Shown: positions 16,955 through 26,277, counted from the stretch's first letter. The stretch: DNA of 64,000 nucleotides from Lentzea jiangxiensis (GCF_900104175.1 NZ_FNIX01000018.1:86417-150416), one strand, 5' to 3'. A program made the numbers and translations. The notes: generated by a model from the sequence alone, not told the origin.

Positions 16955-17531
16955 CCGACCACTCCCGCAGCCGCGGCTGGACCTCGTCGAAGAACGCCGT
17001 CTTGGCGCGGGTGTAGTCGTCGTAGTCGGAGGCGCCGGCGTGCTCGTCGGCGAGCCTGCGCTTGACCTGCTCGTAGCGCCGCGTCTCCTCCGGGTGTGCG
17101 CGCAGCCAGTCGCGGAAGTCGACGACGAACCGCGCGAACGGCGAATCGGTGCGGCGGACGTGCAGGATCGCGCTCCCGGCCGGGATGTGGAAGAGACGCT
17201 TCTCGTACGCGTCCGGCTCGGCCTGGTCGCCCGGCCGCCCGGCGTCCCGGTGCACACCGGGCGAGTCGGGCCGCGAGCCGTGCGCCGGGACGAACGGCGT
17301 CGGCGCCAAGGCCTCGGCGAGCTCGGCGAGCGGTGGCAGGACGGGCATCCGCACCTGGAGGTCCACGATCGGCTTCGCGCCGAGACCGGGCACCGCTGTC
17401 GACCCGATGTGCTCGTGGACGAACCGCTCCGAGCCCGGAAGGGACGCGAGCGCCGTCCGCACCTCGGTCAGGAGACGTTCCGCGCGAGCGGGCCAGGCGG
17501 GGTCGTAGGAGGAGATGACGGCGGCAGGCAT
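16932..17531 (-). CDS. GrpB/UPF0157 family nucleotidyltransferase-fold protein
   Basis: A 199-residue protein of the GrpB family. It has the diagnostic EHIGSTAVPGLGAKPIVDLQV motif (nucleotidyltransferase-like GS and D-x-D-like positions), YDPAWP near the start, the KRLFHIPAGSAILHVRR segment and a C-terminal YTRAKTAFFDEV helix. Members are annotated as nucleotidyltransferases, mostly without known substrate. An AAGGTGA site lies before the ATG. Its 3' end overlaps the histidine kinase on the other strand. Confidence 0.88.
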   Translation of the reverse strand: MPAAVISSYDPAWPARAERLLTEVRTALASLPGSERFVHEHIGSTAVPGLGAKPIVDLQVRMPVLPPLAELAEALAPTPFVPAHGSRPDSPGVHRDAGRPGDQAEPDAYEKRLFHIPAGSAILHVRRTDSPFARFVVDFRDWLRAHPEETRRYEQVKRRLADEHAGASDYDDYTRAKTAFFDEVQPRLREWSVRRAAGS

Positions 17532-17535
17532 GCCG

Positions 17536-19983
17536 TCACCTTAGGACCACCACCGCATCCGCGGAGGGCTCGGAAGCCTTGCACGCTGGTGCACTCGGCC
17601 GCACGTGAGCGGCCAGGGCGCGGCGCGCCACTCCGGCCACGCGGACGACCACCAGCCACACCCCGCACCCGACGGCGGTGCAGACCACCCACACGATCGC
17701 CGCCGGCACCCGGGGCTGCAGAGGCGGGAACACCGCGTAGTGCGTCAGGTAGATCGCGAGCGACGCGCTCGCCAGCAGGCTCAGCGGGCTGAGCAGGCGG
17801 CGCGGCACCGGCAGGCGGGTCAGCGACAGGAGCAGGACCACACCGGAGATCACGACGATCTCGCGGGACAGCTCCTCCATGCGGCCGGGAACCATGACGA
17901 CCAGGACCACCACGACGAGGCACTTCTGCCACAACGCGGGTGAGCGTTGCGCCAGCCATCCGAGTGCGATGAACCACGCCGCACCGAACGTGGTCATGTT
18001 GCGCACGAAGAAGTCGCCGTCGACGGTGAACCTGAGCACGAGCCCCGAAGCGAGCAGCACCAGGGCGAAGAGGTACGCGTGGCGCTGTTCCCACCTCCGC
18101 ACGGCAGGTATCGCGAACACCAAGACGCACAGCGCAAGCACGTGCACGACGACTTCGACGAACCAGTACCCGGCGGCGCCCACGCGGGTGAAGTTGTTGA
18201 CGAGCAGCACGTTGTCCAGCGTCACGTCATCGGTGACCGCCATCCGGTAGACGAGCCACAGCGACGTCGGGACCGCGATGAACGCCGTGGCCCGCAGGAT
18301 CCGCAGCGGGTGAGCGGGCAGCAGGAACCGGGCGATGTTCCAGCCCGCCACCACCAGCAGCAGGTGGGCGCCGCCGAGGAGCTTGAAGAGGCCGACGTGC
18401 GAGCCGACGACGAGCAGGATCGACAGCGCGCGCAGCACGATCGTGGTGTCGATCATCGGGACGCGGGGGTGGGTGGCGCGGAGCTGTTCGAGCTGCGACA
18501 CCGGCATCGACGGCCACGATGCCGGCAGATCGCCCAGCAGGCGTTGCAGCTGGACGGTCATCTGCACGTAGCGCAGTGAGTCGCCGCCCAACGAGGTGAA
18601 CGTCGCCTCGTCGGGCACCGAACGCGCACCCAGGACGGAGGAGAACACCTCGCGCACGGAGGTCCACTCGCGTTCGGGCGGTGGCGCGACGGCCCGGTAG
18701 TCGACCTTCCCGCTGGGCAGCAGGGGGATCGCGGTCACGGGGTGTGCCCGGACAGCGGTCGCGGGCAGGCCGGTGAGGGCGCGGACCAGGCGTGCCGCGC
18801 GATCGGCGTCACCCAGCACGGCCAGGACCAGGCCGTCGTCGTCACCGGTGCAGGCGACGCGGAGGCCGTCGTCGGCGAGCGAGCGCTCGACCCGGTCGAG
18901 GTCGACCCGCAGGCCGAACGGCTTGACGAACCTGCTCTTGCGGCCGGTCACCGAGAACACCCCGCCCGCCTCGGTCCCGAGATCACCGGTCCGCAGCTCG
19001 AACGTGGTGCGGCCGCGGGCCAGGTCGGCGGCGGAGTCCGCGTAGCCGAGCATGACGTTGGGGCCGCTGAAGACGAGTTCGCCGTCGTCGATCCGCAGCG
19101 CTCCACCGGGAACCGGCACGCCGATCGCGGCCGGGTGTGCGGCGGCGAGCTCCGGTGGCAGGTAGGCCATGCGCGCGGTCGCCTCGGTCTGGCCGTACAT
19201 CACGTAGAACCGCCAGCCCCGCTCGGAGCCCAGCGAGGCGTAGCGGACGACGTCGGCCGGGGCGAGCCGGCCACCGGCCTGCGTGACGTACCGCAGGCTC
19301 GGCAGGTCGAGGTCGGCGAAACCGATGCCGTCGAGCAGCCCGAAGGTGTGCGGTACCCCGTGCAGGCTGGTCACGCCGTGTTCTCGCACCAGGTCCCAGA
19401 ACTCCGGCTCGATCACCGACCGGCTCGTGAGCACCAGTGCGGCGCCGCGCGCCAGGTTGCTGTTCACGACCGACAGCCCGTAGCAGTAGTGCAGCGGCAG
19501 CGACGTGATGGCGCGGTCGGTGGGCCGGACGTCCAGGCACTCGGCGATCGAGGCGGCGTTCGCGGCGAGGTTGTCCGCGCTCAGGCGCACGAGTTTCGGC
19601 GATCCGGTCGTCCCGGACGTCGACAGCAGCAGCGCCAGTTCGGGGTGCAGCTCATGGGCCGTGCCGGTGCGCCTTTCGGTCCAGGCGCCCGAGATCACGA
19701 CGTCCGGGTCGTACGTCGCGGTGAGGGCGGGGACCTGGGCGGTGGAGGCGAGCACGACGGGGTGCCCGCCCCGCAGCGCCGCCAGGTAGACCACGAGCGA
19801 CTCGACGTCGTTCTCCGCGGCCAGCAGCACCAGCCTCCGGGTCGTGCCGAGCCGTTCGGCGGCGGCCGCCACCCGCCGGTCCAGCTCGCGGTAGCTGAGC
19901 GAACCGGTCTCCGCCACGAGCGCGAGCCGGTCGCCGTGGGCGGCGAGGTGGTGTGCGAAACCGAGGTCCGCCGTGGCCGTCAT
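17536..19983 (-). CDS. Adenylation-carrier-membrane acyltransferase fusion protein
   Basis: An 815-residue three-part protein. Residues 1-440 form an AMP-forming adenylation domain (LLLSTSGTTGSPKLVRLS, VMYGQTEATARMAYLP, LRTGDLG, GRKSRFVKPFG, catalytic Lys in LPSGKVDY). Residues about 450-520 form a carrier domain with the phosphopantetheine Ser in FTSLGGDSLRYVQM. From about 530 to the end lies a ten-helix membrane domain resembling acyltransferase family 3 (TTIVLRALSILLVVGSHVGL start). It likely activates an acyl group, loads it on its own carrier and passes it to a membrane acceptor. The substrate is unknown. It overlaps the iron-transporter ATPase gene by ATGA, so it appears to be the last gene of an iron-regulated operon. 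Confidence 0.82.
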   Translation of the reverse strand: MTATADLGFAHHLAAHGDRLALVAETGSLSYRELDRRVAAAAERLGTTRRLVLLAAENDVESLVVYLAALRGGHPVVLASTAQVPALTATYDPDVVISGAWTERRTGTAHELHPELALLLSTSGTTGSPKLVRLSADNLAANAASIAECLDVRPTDRAITSLPLHYCYGLSVVNSNLARGAALVLTSRSVIEPEFWDLVREHGVTSLHGVPHTFGLLDGIGFADLDLPSLRYVTQAGGRLAPADVVRYASLGSERGWRFYVMYGQTEATARMAYLPPELAAAHPAAIGVPVPGGALRIDDGELVFSGPNVMLGYADSAADLARGRTTFELRTGDLGTEAGGVFSVTGRKSRFVKPFGLRVDLDRVERSLADDGLRVACTGDDDGLVLAVLGDADRAARLVRALTGLPATAVRAHPVTAIPLLPSGKVDYRAVAPPPEREWTSVREVFSSVLGARSVPDEATFTSLGGDSLRYVQMTVQLQRLLGDLPASWPSMPVSQLEQLRATHPRVPMIDTTIVLRALSILLVVGSHVGLFKLLGGAHLLLVVAGWNIARFLLPAHPLRILRATAFIAVPTSLWLVYRMAVTDDVTLDNVLLVNNFTRVGAAGYWFVEVVVHVLALCVLVFAIPAVRRWEQRHAYLFALVLLASGLVLRFTVDGDFFVRNMTTFGAAWFIALGWLAQRSPALWQKCLVVVVLVVMVPGRMEELSREIVVISGVVLLLSLTRLPVPRRLLSPLSLLASASLAIYLTHYAVFPPLQPRVPAAIVWVVCTAVGCGVWLVVVRVAGVARRALAAHVRPSAPACKASEPSADAVVVLR

Positions 19984-20981
19984 GGCGTGTTCCCGAAGAA
20001 CAACGCCGGTCCGTTCACCGACACCGAGACGGAGTCGCCTGCCCGCACCGCGATCTCGCCCTGCACCCGCGATCGCACAGCGGTGCCGTCGGCGAGGCGC
20101 AGCAGAACTGTGGCGTCGTGGCCGTGGAACAGCACGTCGTCCACAGTGGACGCGATGCCGTGCGGCCCGAGGACCAGCTGTTCCGGGCGCAGCAGCACGG
20201 TGCCCCGGCCTTCCCCGGACGTCGGCAAACTGCCGAGCGGGGTGTCCACGTGGCCGGAGCTCGCGACACCGGGGAACGTCACGGCCTCGCCCACGAACAG
20301 CGCGACCCCGAGGTCGGCGGGCGAGGAGTAGATCGTCTGCGGCCGCCCGAGCTGGGCCACCGCGCCGTCGCGCAGCACCGCGACGAGATCAGCCATGCCC
20401 AGCGCCTCTTCCTGGTCGTGCGTCACGAGCAGAGCCGTCGCCCCGGCCGCCTTCAGGGTCGCGCGCACATCAGCGCGCAGTTCCTCACGCAGACCGGCGT
20501 CCAACGCCGAGAACGGCTCGTCGAGCAGCACGACGCCGGGCCGTGGCGCGAGAGCACGGGCGAGCGCGACGCGTTGTGCCTGCCCGCCGGAGAGTTCGGA
20601 GGGCATCCGGTGCCCGAACCCGCTCAACCCGACGAGGTCGAGCAGTTCCTCGACCCGTGCGGCACGCTCACCGCGCCGCAACCCGAACCCGACGTTCCCC
20701 GCGACGCTCAGGTGCGGGAACAACGCGCCCTCCTGCGGCACGATCCCGATGCCGCGGCGCTCCGGCGGCACGCCGGCGTCCAGCCGCCGCTCCCCCAGCC
20801 ACACCTCACCCGAGGAGATCGGGTGGAAGCCGGCGAGCACGCGCAGCAGCGTCGTCTTGCCGCACCCGGACGGCCCGAGCACGGCGAGCAGACCGCCTTC
20901 CGGGACCTCGAGGTCGACCTCGCGCAGCACCGGGTCACCGCCGTATCCCGCGACCAGCCGCTTCACCGTCAAGCCGCTCAC
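19980..20981 (-). CDS. fbpC: Iron(III) ABC transporter ATP-binding protein
   Basis: A 333-residue ATPase. It has Walker A LGPSGCGKTTLL, Q-loop GIVPQEGALFPHLSV, signature LSGGQAQRVALARAL, Walker B GVVLLDEPFSALD and H-loop LLVTHDQEEAL. A C-terminal TOBE-like regulatory domain (about 240-333) follows, as in the FbpC/PotA/MalK class. It energises uptake by the permease directly upstream (4-base overlap). Iron as substrate is supported by the binding protein and by the iron box upstream of the operon. Confidence 0.88.
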   Translation of the reverse strand: MSGLTVKRLVAGYGGDPVLREVDLEVPEGGLLAVLGPSGCGKTTLLRVLAGFHPISSGEVWLGERRLDAGVPPERRGIGIVPQEGALFPHLSVAGNVGFGLRRGERAARVEELLDLVGLSGFGHRMPSELSGGQAQRVALARALAPRPGVVLLDEPFSALDAGLREELRADVRATLKAAGATALLVTHDQEEALGMADLVAVLRDGAVAQLGRPQTIYSSPADLGVALFVGEAVTFPGVASSGHVDTPLGSLPTSGEGRGTVLLRPEQLVLGPHGIASTVDDVLFHGHDATVLLRLADGTAVRSRVQGEIAVRAGDSVSVSVNGPALFFGNTP

Positions 20982-22423
20982 CGCTCACCTCCCAGGAACC
21001 TGTCCAGCACGAGCGCGGGAATCGCCGCCACCACCAGCAACACCGCCGCGTACGGCGCCGCCGCGGCATACGCGGCGACCTCGGTGCGCGTCCACAGCTC
21101 CGTCGCCAGGGTGTCCACCCCGGTCGGGCGCAGCAGCAAGGTCGCCGGCAGCTCCTTGGCACAGGTCAGGAACACCAGCGCGGTGCCCGCCAGCACCCCT
21201 GGCGCGGCCAGCGGCACGGTCACCCGCAGTCCCGTCCGCCAGCGCCCGTGCCCGAGCGAGCGCGAGACGTCCTCGAGGACCGGCGGCGCATGCGCGACAC
21301 CGGTGCGCACGGCTCCCACGGCCAACGGCAGGAACAGCACGGCGTAGGCGAACGCGAGCATCGGCACCGTCTGGTAGAGCGCCGGTGCGAAGCGGATCCC
21401 GAAGAACACCAGCGCCAGTCCGACCGTGATGCCGGGCAGCGCGTGTCCCGCGAACCCGGCCAGCTCGACCCCCCGCACGAGCCGCCCTCGGTGCCGCGCG
21501 GCAAGAATCCCGACCGGCAGCGCGAACAGCAGCGTGAGCAGAGCACCGAACGCCGAGACTGCGATGGTGTTCCCGGTCGTCTTCACGACGTCGGCGACGG
21601 AGAACGTCGACGTTCCCGCCACCAGCCACCACACCAGGCTGGCCACCGGCACGCCGAGCGTCAGCAGCACCAGCACGACGGACCCGGCCAGCGCGGGCAC
21701 GCGGGCCCGTCCCAGGGGCGCGGTCGGGGGGTTGCGGCGGCCTCGGTGCGCGACCACGCCGCGCGCTCGTCGTTCGCCGATGGTCAACGCGACCGCGAGC
21801 ACCACCAGGACCAGGCCGAGGATCGCCGCGGGTGTGCGGTCGAACGTCGCCCGGTAGCTGGTGTAGATGCCGAGCGTGAACGCCTCGTACCTCATCAGCG
21901 ACACCGCGCCGAAGTCGCTCAGCACGTACAGCGCGACCAGCAGCCCGCCGGCGAGGGCCGCCGGCCGGACCTGCCGTGCCGTCACGGAGAAGAACACCTG
22001 CGTGCTCGTGCGGCCCAGCGACCGCGCGACCTCCTCCACGGCGGGGTCGGCGGTGCGCAACGCGGCGGCCACCGGCAGCAGCACGTACGGGTACGACACC
22101 AGCGTCAGCACGACGAACGCCCCGCCGAACCCGGTGAGGCCCGGCGCCACGGAGATCCAGGTGAACCCACCGACGTAGGACGGCACGGCCAGCGGCAACA
22201 CCAGCAGCACCCCGAACGCCCGCCGTCCGGGCAGGTCCGACCGGGCCACGAGCCACGCGCCGAGCACACCCAGGACGAGGCACGCGGCCGTCACCGCCAC
22301 GGCGAGCGACAGGCTGCGCAGTGCGAGCTCGGCGGTCCGGGTCCTCGCGAGAACGTCCCACACGACCCCTCCGCCGCGTTCGAACGAACGCACGGCCAGG
22401 TACGCCAGCGGCAGCACGGCCAC
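20978..22423 (-). CDS. fbpB: Iron(III) ABC transporter permease (fused double permease)
   Basis: A 481-residue inner-membrane permease with two homologous halves of about six helices each. Both halves carry a binding-protein-dependent transport EAA-like loop (VEEVARSLGRTSTQVFFSV in half 1, LEDVSRSLGHGRWRTGLRV in half 2), as in FbpB/SfuB/HitB. The start is taken at the GTG at 22423. The frame is open upstream, and the first helix could extend into the 56-base gap, but no ATG, GTG or TTG is found there. It overlaps the ATPase gene by 4 bases. Confidence 0.87.
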   Translation of the reverse strand: MAVLPLAYLAVRSFERGGGVVWDVLARTRTAELALRSLSLAVAVTAACLVLGVLGAWLVARSDLPGRRAFGVLLVLPLAVPSYVGGFTWISVAPGLTGFGGAFVVLTLVSYPYVLLPVAAALRTADPAVEEVARSLGRTSTQVFFSVTARQVRPAALAGGLLVALYVLSDFGAVSLMRYEAFTLGIYTSYRATFDRTPAAILGLVLVVLAVALTIGERRARGVVAHRGRRNPPTAPLGRARVPALAGSVVLVLLTLGVPVASLVWWLVAGTSTFSVADVVKTTGNTIAVSAFGALLTLLFALPVGILAARHRGRLVRGVELAGFAGHALPGITVGLALVFFGIRFAPALYQTVPMLAFAYAVLFLPLAVGAVRTGVAHAPPVLEDVSRSLGHGRWRTGLRVTVPLAAPGVLAGTALVFLTCAKELPATLLLRPTGVDTLATELWTRTEVAAYAAAAPYAAVLLVVAAIPALVLDRFLGGER

Positions 22424-22479
22424 CGCGGCGACGAGGAGTGACAGCGTGGTCAGAACAGGCGCGGCCCGGTGGCCGGGCC

Positions 22480-23490
22480 TCAGGACAACCCCGCTTCCTG
22501 CAACAGCTTCACCGTCTCCTGCAGCGACGACAGCTTGGAGAGGTCGATGTCCGGCGGCTGGAGGTCCGTGATCGGCGGCAACCGGTGCTTGCCCGGCCGC
22601 ACCGCCGGGTTGGCCGGGTACTCCGCGGTCTGGTCGGCGAAGTGCCGCTGCGCCTGCTCGGACAGCAGGAACCGCACGGCCTTCTGCGCCGCCTCGCTCT
22701 GGTTGGAGCCCTGGACGACCGCCGCCCCCGCCACGTTGACCAGGGCGAGCGGGTCACCACCTCCGACCCGGTGCAGCTTCGCCTTCATGTTGGCCTCGCC
22801 GCCCTTCTCCGTGGCGGAGGCGTACCAGTAGTAGTGGTTGATCAGTCCGAACGGGAGCTGACCTTCGTCGACGGCCTTGAGGATGCTGATGTTGTTGTCG
22901 AACCGCTTGGGTTCGTTGGCCGCGAACTTCTCCAGCCAGTCCTTGGCGAAGTCCTCGCCCTTGAGCACCCGCACGGAGGTCACGAACGCCTGCCACGACC
23001 CGTTGGTCGGCGCGTAGCCGACCTTGCCCTTCCACTTCGGGTCGACGACGTCCTCGATCGCCTGCGGCAGCTCACCTTCGCCGACCACGCGGGGGTCGTA
23101 GGCGATCACGCGGGCACGGGCGCTCGTCGCGACCCACCGCTTGTCCTTCGCCCGGTAGCTCTCCGGCACCATGCCGAGCACGTCCGCCGGCAGCTCGGCC
23201 AGCCTGCCCTGCTCCCCCACGGCCCCGAGCGCGCCGGCGTCCTGGGAGAAGAACACGTCCGCCTCGGTGCCCTGCCCTTCCTCCAGCAGCTGCGCGGCCA
23301 TTTCACCGCTGCCGCCGTAGCGGACTTCCACATCGATTCCGACGGCTTCTTCCAGCTGCTCCAGCAGCGCGCCGACCAATTGTTCGTTGCGACCCGAATA
23401 AATGATCAGGTCGTTCGCGGAACTGCAGGCGGTCACCGTCGACGCCAGCAGCGCCGCCACCAGTGTCACGGTCCGTGCTCGACGCCTCAC
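22480..23490 (-). CDS. fbpA: Iron(III) ABC transporter substrate-binding lipoprotein
   Basis: A 336-residue binding protein. A lipoprotein signal (LLASTVTAC-SS, Cys near residue 22) anchors it outside the membrane. The mature part shows the ferric-binding family's LIIYSGRNEQLVGAL start, RYGGSGEMAAQLLEEG, ADVFFSQDAGALG and the Tyr-rich NHYYWYA segment; tandem tyrosines here are iron ligands in FbpA proteins. It is the first gene of a four-gene operon (binding protein, permease, ATPase, acyl-activating fusion). An IdeR/DmdR-type box lies about 45 bases upstream. Confidence 0.9.
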   Translation of the reverse strand: MRRRARTVTLVAALLASTVTACSSANDLIIYSGRNEQLVGALLEQLEEAVGIDVEVRYGGSGEMAAQLLEEGQGTEADVFFSQDAGALGAVGEQGRLAELPADVLGMVPESYRAKDKRWVATSARARVIAYDPRVVGEGELPQAIEDVVDPKWKGKVGYAPTNGSWQAFVTSVRVLKGEDFAKDWLEKFAANEPKRFDNNISILKAVDEGQLPFGLINHYYWYASATEKGGEANMKAKLHRVGGGDPLALVNVAGAAVVQGSNQSEAAQKAVRFLLSEQAQRHFADQTAEYPANPAVRPGKHRLPPITDLQPPDIDLSKLSSLQETVKLLQEAGLS

Positions 23491-23533
23491 CAGCGGTCCT
23501 CCTCGGCCATCCCCAGGTCAACAGGGGCGCCGA

Positions 23534-23552
23534 CAAGGTAAAGCTAACCTAA
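23534..23552 (-). promoter_or_regulatory. Iron box (IdeR/DmdR/DtxR-type operator)
   Basis: Read on the minus strand the site is TTAGGTTAGCTTTACCTTG. It matches the actinobacterial iron-box palindrome TTAGGTTAGGCTAACCTAA at 15 of 19 positions, with a perfect 5' half site. It sits 44 bases upstream of the iron-binding-protein start, a usual operator position. Expected effect: repression of the whole operon when iron is plentiful. Confidence 0.82.
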
Positions 23553-24102
23553 GGCGCCAATCAAGACGCAGTTGCCGTTACGTCGTGCGACGATGGACAC
23601 ATCACCTGTTCGGCTCCGCTCGTGCGTACCCGGAAGTGGTCGCGAGATGGCGTTCGAGTGCGTGAGGAATTTTCGTGACACTTCCAAACAATTGCCACAC
23701 ACCCTCTCCCAGCGCATCCTCGGCGGGCACCGAATAACGGGCTTCGTGCGGATGTGGGCGCGCCGCTCCTCACTCGTCGCCTGCACCTGGCACAGGTTGC
23801 TGCCGGGTCATCGTGCTCGTGCCGTCGCACAGGCCGCAGTGTTCGCACTCCATCTGAAGCAGCATTGAGCACCTCGTGCCCGACGGGCCTTTGTCATCAC
23901 AACGGGCGAACTGCTGAGTTGCCCTCGATCACCAGTCTGCTTGCTGTGCTTCGAAGCTCCTGCCGGCAGCGGAGTGATGGGCCGGCGACATGCGGCACCC
24001 GTGCGCAGGGTGCTCGCCCGGCCACGGATGCAGTCACCCGTGGGAAGGTGATGGACGCAGGACGTAGTGTCACGCAGACATGCGGCTTGGAGGGGAGGCG
24101 TA
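23553..24102. other. Intergenic region, no gene recognised
   Basis: About 550 bases between the divergent iron operon and the GAF-phosphatase gene. Short open frames on both strands show no family signature and no good ribosome site. The left edge holds the iron box. The right end holds the GGAGGGGAGG ribosome site of the phosphatase gene. Confidence 0.6.
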
Positions 24103-25311
24103 ATGGCGGAGCTCGGAGGTTCGTCGATCCGCCTGCAGGCTCTCAACGCCGTTACGGACTGGACTCTCAAGCAGCTTGACCTGGACAAGCTCCTGGAGGT
24201 CCTGCTGGAGCGCGCCCGTGAGCTGCTCGCGGTCGACACCGTCACCGTCCTGCTGGCGGACCGCAGCGGCACGCAGTTGGTCGCCAGGGCCACCTCGGGC
24301 TTGGAAGAGGAAGTGTTCCAGGGGGTGCGCGTCCCCGTCGGCAAGGGCTTCGCCGGCGGCGTGGCCCATCGCCGCGAGCCCGTGCAGATCGAGCACATCG
24401 ACGAGTCGACGGTGGTCAACCCGTTGTTGTGGGAGCACGGCCTGCGGGTGCTGCTCGGTGTGCCGATGATCGCCGAGGGCGAACTGACCGGAGTCGTGCA
24501 CGTCGGCAGCACCACGCCCCGCAGGTTCACCGACGAGGAGGTCGAGGCGCTGCAACTGGTGGCCGACCGTCTCGCGGTCGCCGTTTACATGGACCGCAGC
24601 CGATCCGAACGCGCCGCGGCCTCGATGCTGCAGGAGAGTCTGCTGCCGTCGAACCTACCGAGCCCCGAAGGCTGGGAACCGGCAGCCCGCTACGTCCCCG
24701 GCACGGACAGCGGCGTCGGTGGCGACTGGTACGACGTGTTCGAACTGCCCGGTGGACGCATCGGAGTGGTCATCGGCGATGTCGCCGGGAACGGGCTGCG
24801 GGCCGCCGTCGTGATGGGGCGGCTCAGGAGCGCGTTGCGCGCCTACGCGATGGACTACCCCGACCCCGCGGACGTGCTCGGCAAGCTCGACCGCAAGGCC
24901 AGTCACTTCGAGACCGGCACCATGGCCACCGTCGCCTACGCGGTCATCGACACGGCGACCCACCGCATGCGCATCGCCGTGGCCGGCCACCTGCCTCCGC
25001 TTCTCGCGGCACCGGGTGGCGAAGCCCGCTTCCTCCCCGTGCACATCGGTCCGCCCATCGGGTTCGACCTCGGGATCACGGGCCGCCGCAGCATCGACGT
25101 GGAAGTGCCGCCGGGAGCCCTGCTGGTCCTCTACACCGACGGTCTCGTCGAACGCCGCGGTGAAGACCTCGACATCGGCCTGGAACGACTGCGCCGTGCT
25201 GTCGCCCCGATCGGTCCGGAGGCGGCGTGCGTCCGGATCATGGCCACGATGGTCGGCGATCAACCGGCGACCGACGACATCGCACTGGTAGCGATCCACC
25301 ACGGAGGCTGA
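24103..25311 (+). CDS. GAF-domain PP2C/SpoIIE-type serine phosphatase
   Basis: A 402-residue cytoplasmic protein. A GAF domain (about 15-165; VPVGKGFAGGVAHRREPVQIEHID, VLLGVPMIAEGELTGVVHVG) is joined by a helix (QESLLPSNLP) to a SpoIIE/RsbU-type phosphatase domain (about 200-400). Metal-binding acidic residues are visible in GVGGDWYDVFELPGGRIGVVIGD, VLYTDGLVERR and TDDIALVAI. Such enzymes dephosphorylate STAS-domain anti-sigma antagonists. The ATG at 24103 has a very strong GGAGGGGAGG site. It neighbours an anti-sigma kinase and a STAS protein, so it likely feeds the same partner switch. Confidence 0.9.
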   Translation: MAELGGSSIRLQALNAVTDWTLKQLDLDKLLEVLLERARELLAVDTVTVLLADRSGTQLVARATSGLEEEVFQGVRVPVGKGFAGGVAHRREPVQIEHIDESTVVNPLLWEHGLRVLLGVPMIAEGELTGVVHVGSTTPRRFTDEEVEALQLVADRLAVAVYMDRSRSERAAASMLQESLLPSNLPSPEGWEPAARYVPGTDSGVGGDWYDVFELPGGRIGVVIGDVAGNGLRAAVVMGRLRSALRAYAMDYPDPADVLGKLDRKASHFETGTMATVAYAVIDTATHRMRIAVAGHLPPLLAAPGGEARFLPVHIGPPIGFDLGITGRRSIDVEVPPGALLVLYTDGLVERRGEDLDIGLERLRRAVAPIGPEAACVRIMATMVGDQPATDDIALVAIHHGG

Positions 25312-25504
25312 CGGTGCCGTAGTGCACCCGATGACGATCGGCGATGTGCTCGACTGCATCGGAGCGGATTCCCGCAGCGCGTTCGCTGCTGCACGCTCCG
25401 CAGCAAAGCGGGGAATGGCGGTGCTGACTGATGTGCATCGCTCCCACGACACCTGGGTACGAGATAGATCGCCCGTACATGTTCCACCCCTTCCGGAGGG
25501 ATCC

Positions 25505-25933
25505 ATGCCAGGCTCTGCCGAGGGGCGTCCGGAGTTCATCTTGAACGTCGACTTGACCGGGGGTGCGGCACCACCGCTGCGCGACCTGCGGCACTCGGTA
25601 CGAAGAGCACTGTCCCATCTGCACGCTGACTGCGTGGGGGACGCCGAACTGCTCGTGACGGAGCTGATCAGCAACGCCTACGACCACGGCCGGCCGCCCA
25701 TCAGCTTCCGCATGTGCGAGCTGCCCGGCTCGGCACTGCGCATCGACGTCGAAGACGGCGACCGGGCGAACCTCCCTCGCCTGGGGGTGTCACGGCTGGG
25801 CGGCGGACGAGGTCGAGGCTTGGTACTGGTGAAGGAGCTGTCCCGGAGGTGGGGATGCGTCGTCACCGCCACCAGCAAGATCGTGTGGGCGGAGATGAAC
25901 TGCCGCGTGTTGAGCCCCGTGAGGCCCGCCTGA
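25505..25933 (+). CDS. RsbW-type anti-sigma serine kinase (HATPase_c_2)
   Basis: A 142-residue ATP-binding protein of the anti-sigma/SpoIIAB class. N box ELLVTELISNAYDHG and Gly-rich ATP lid GGGRGRGLVLVKELS are present; the G1 segment is LRIDVEDGD. The ATG at 25505 is chosen because GGAGGG stands directly before it (25495-25500). The frame is open further upstream, but that part lacks a ribosome site. It would bind a sigma factor or phosphorylate a STAS antagonist. It is convergent with the STAS gene, 5 bases away. Confidence 0.85.
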   Translation: MPGSAEGRPEFILNVDLTGGAAPPLRDLRHSVRRALSHLHADCVGDAELLVTELISNAYDHGRPPISFRMCELPGSALRIDVEDGDRANLPRLGVSRLGGGRGRGLVLVKELSRRWGCVVTATSKIVWAEMNCRVLSPVRPA

Positions 25934-25946
25934 TCCGGTCAGGCGG
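25926..25946. terminator. Hairpin between convergent genes
   Basis: A perfect 8-bp stem (CCGCCTGA/TCAGGCGG) with a 5-base loop spans the facing stop codons of the anti-sigma kinase and STAS genes. No T-run follows on either side. Its position suggests a compact bidirectional terminator. Confidence 0.5.
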
Positions 25947-26277
25947 TGGAGTCACCGACGTGCCGGACGGGGATCAGGGTGTCCATGGCTGTCATGCGCA
26001 GCAGGCGGCTGAGGCGGTCCGGAACGGCGGCCAGCGCCAGGCTGCCGCCACCCGCTTGCGCCTGGTTCCACAGGGCGATGACGACACTCAGCCCCGAGGA
26101 GTCGCAGAAGTCCACTCCGGACATGTCCAGCAGCAGGTGCGGGAAACCCTCGGCGAGCAGAGACATTCCCTGGTCGCGCAGGAGGGGCGCCGTGACCGGG
26201 TCGAGCTCGCCGCTGATGGCGATCAGGGCGTGACCGGCACCGGTGTGCCGCACATCGAGGTGGAAAGCCTTCGTCAT
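25939..26277 (-). CDS. STAS-domain anti-sigma factor antagonist (RsbV-like)
   Basis: A 112-residue single STAS domain. The phosphorylatable Ser lies in MSGVDFCDSSGLSVV, where the D-S-S-G core is the RsbV/SpoIIAA signature. Residues 1-20 form the first strands (HALIAISGELDPVT). When dephosphorylated it should bind an RsbW-type kinase and free a sigma factor. It overlaps the upstream RsbP-like phosphatase by 4 bases and is the last gene of the RsbQ-RsbP-STAS operon. Confidence 0.92.
   Translation of the reverse strand: MTKAFHLDVRHTGAGHALIAISGELDPVTAPLLRDQGMSLLAEGFPHLLLDMSGVDFCDSSGLSVVIALWNQAQAGGGSLALAAVPDRLSRLLRMTAMDTLIPVRHVGDSTA

Noticed and set aside
20143..20158. TCCACAGTGGA palindrome inside the iron-transporter ATPase gene, and similar TGTGGAC motifs elsewhere
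   Set aside because: The same word appears in several coding regions as common codon strings, so I do not treat it as an operator by itself.
17947..20331. Long + strand frames across the adenylation-acyltransferase and ATPase genes
   Set aside because: They mirror well-supported minus-strand genes and show only low-complexity Arg/Gly/Ala sequence.
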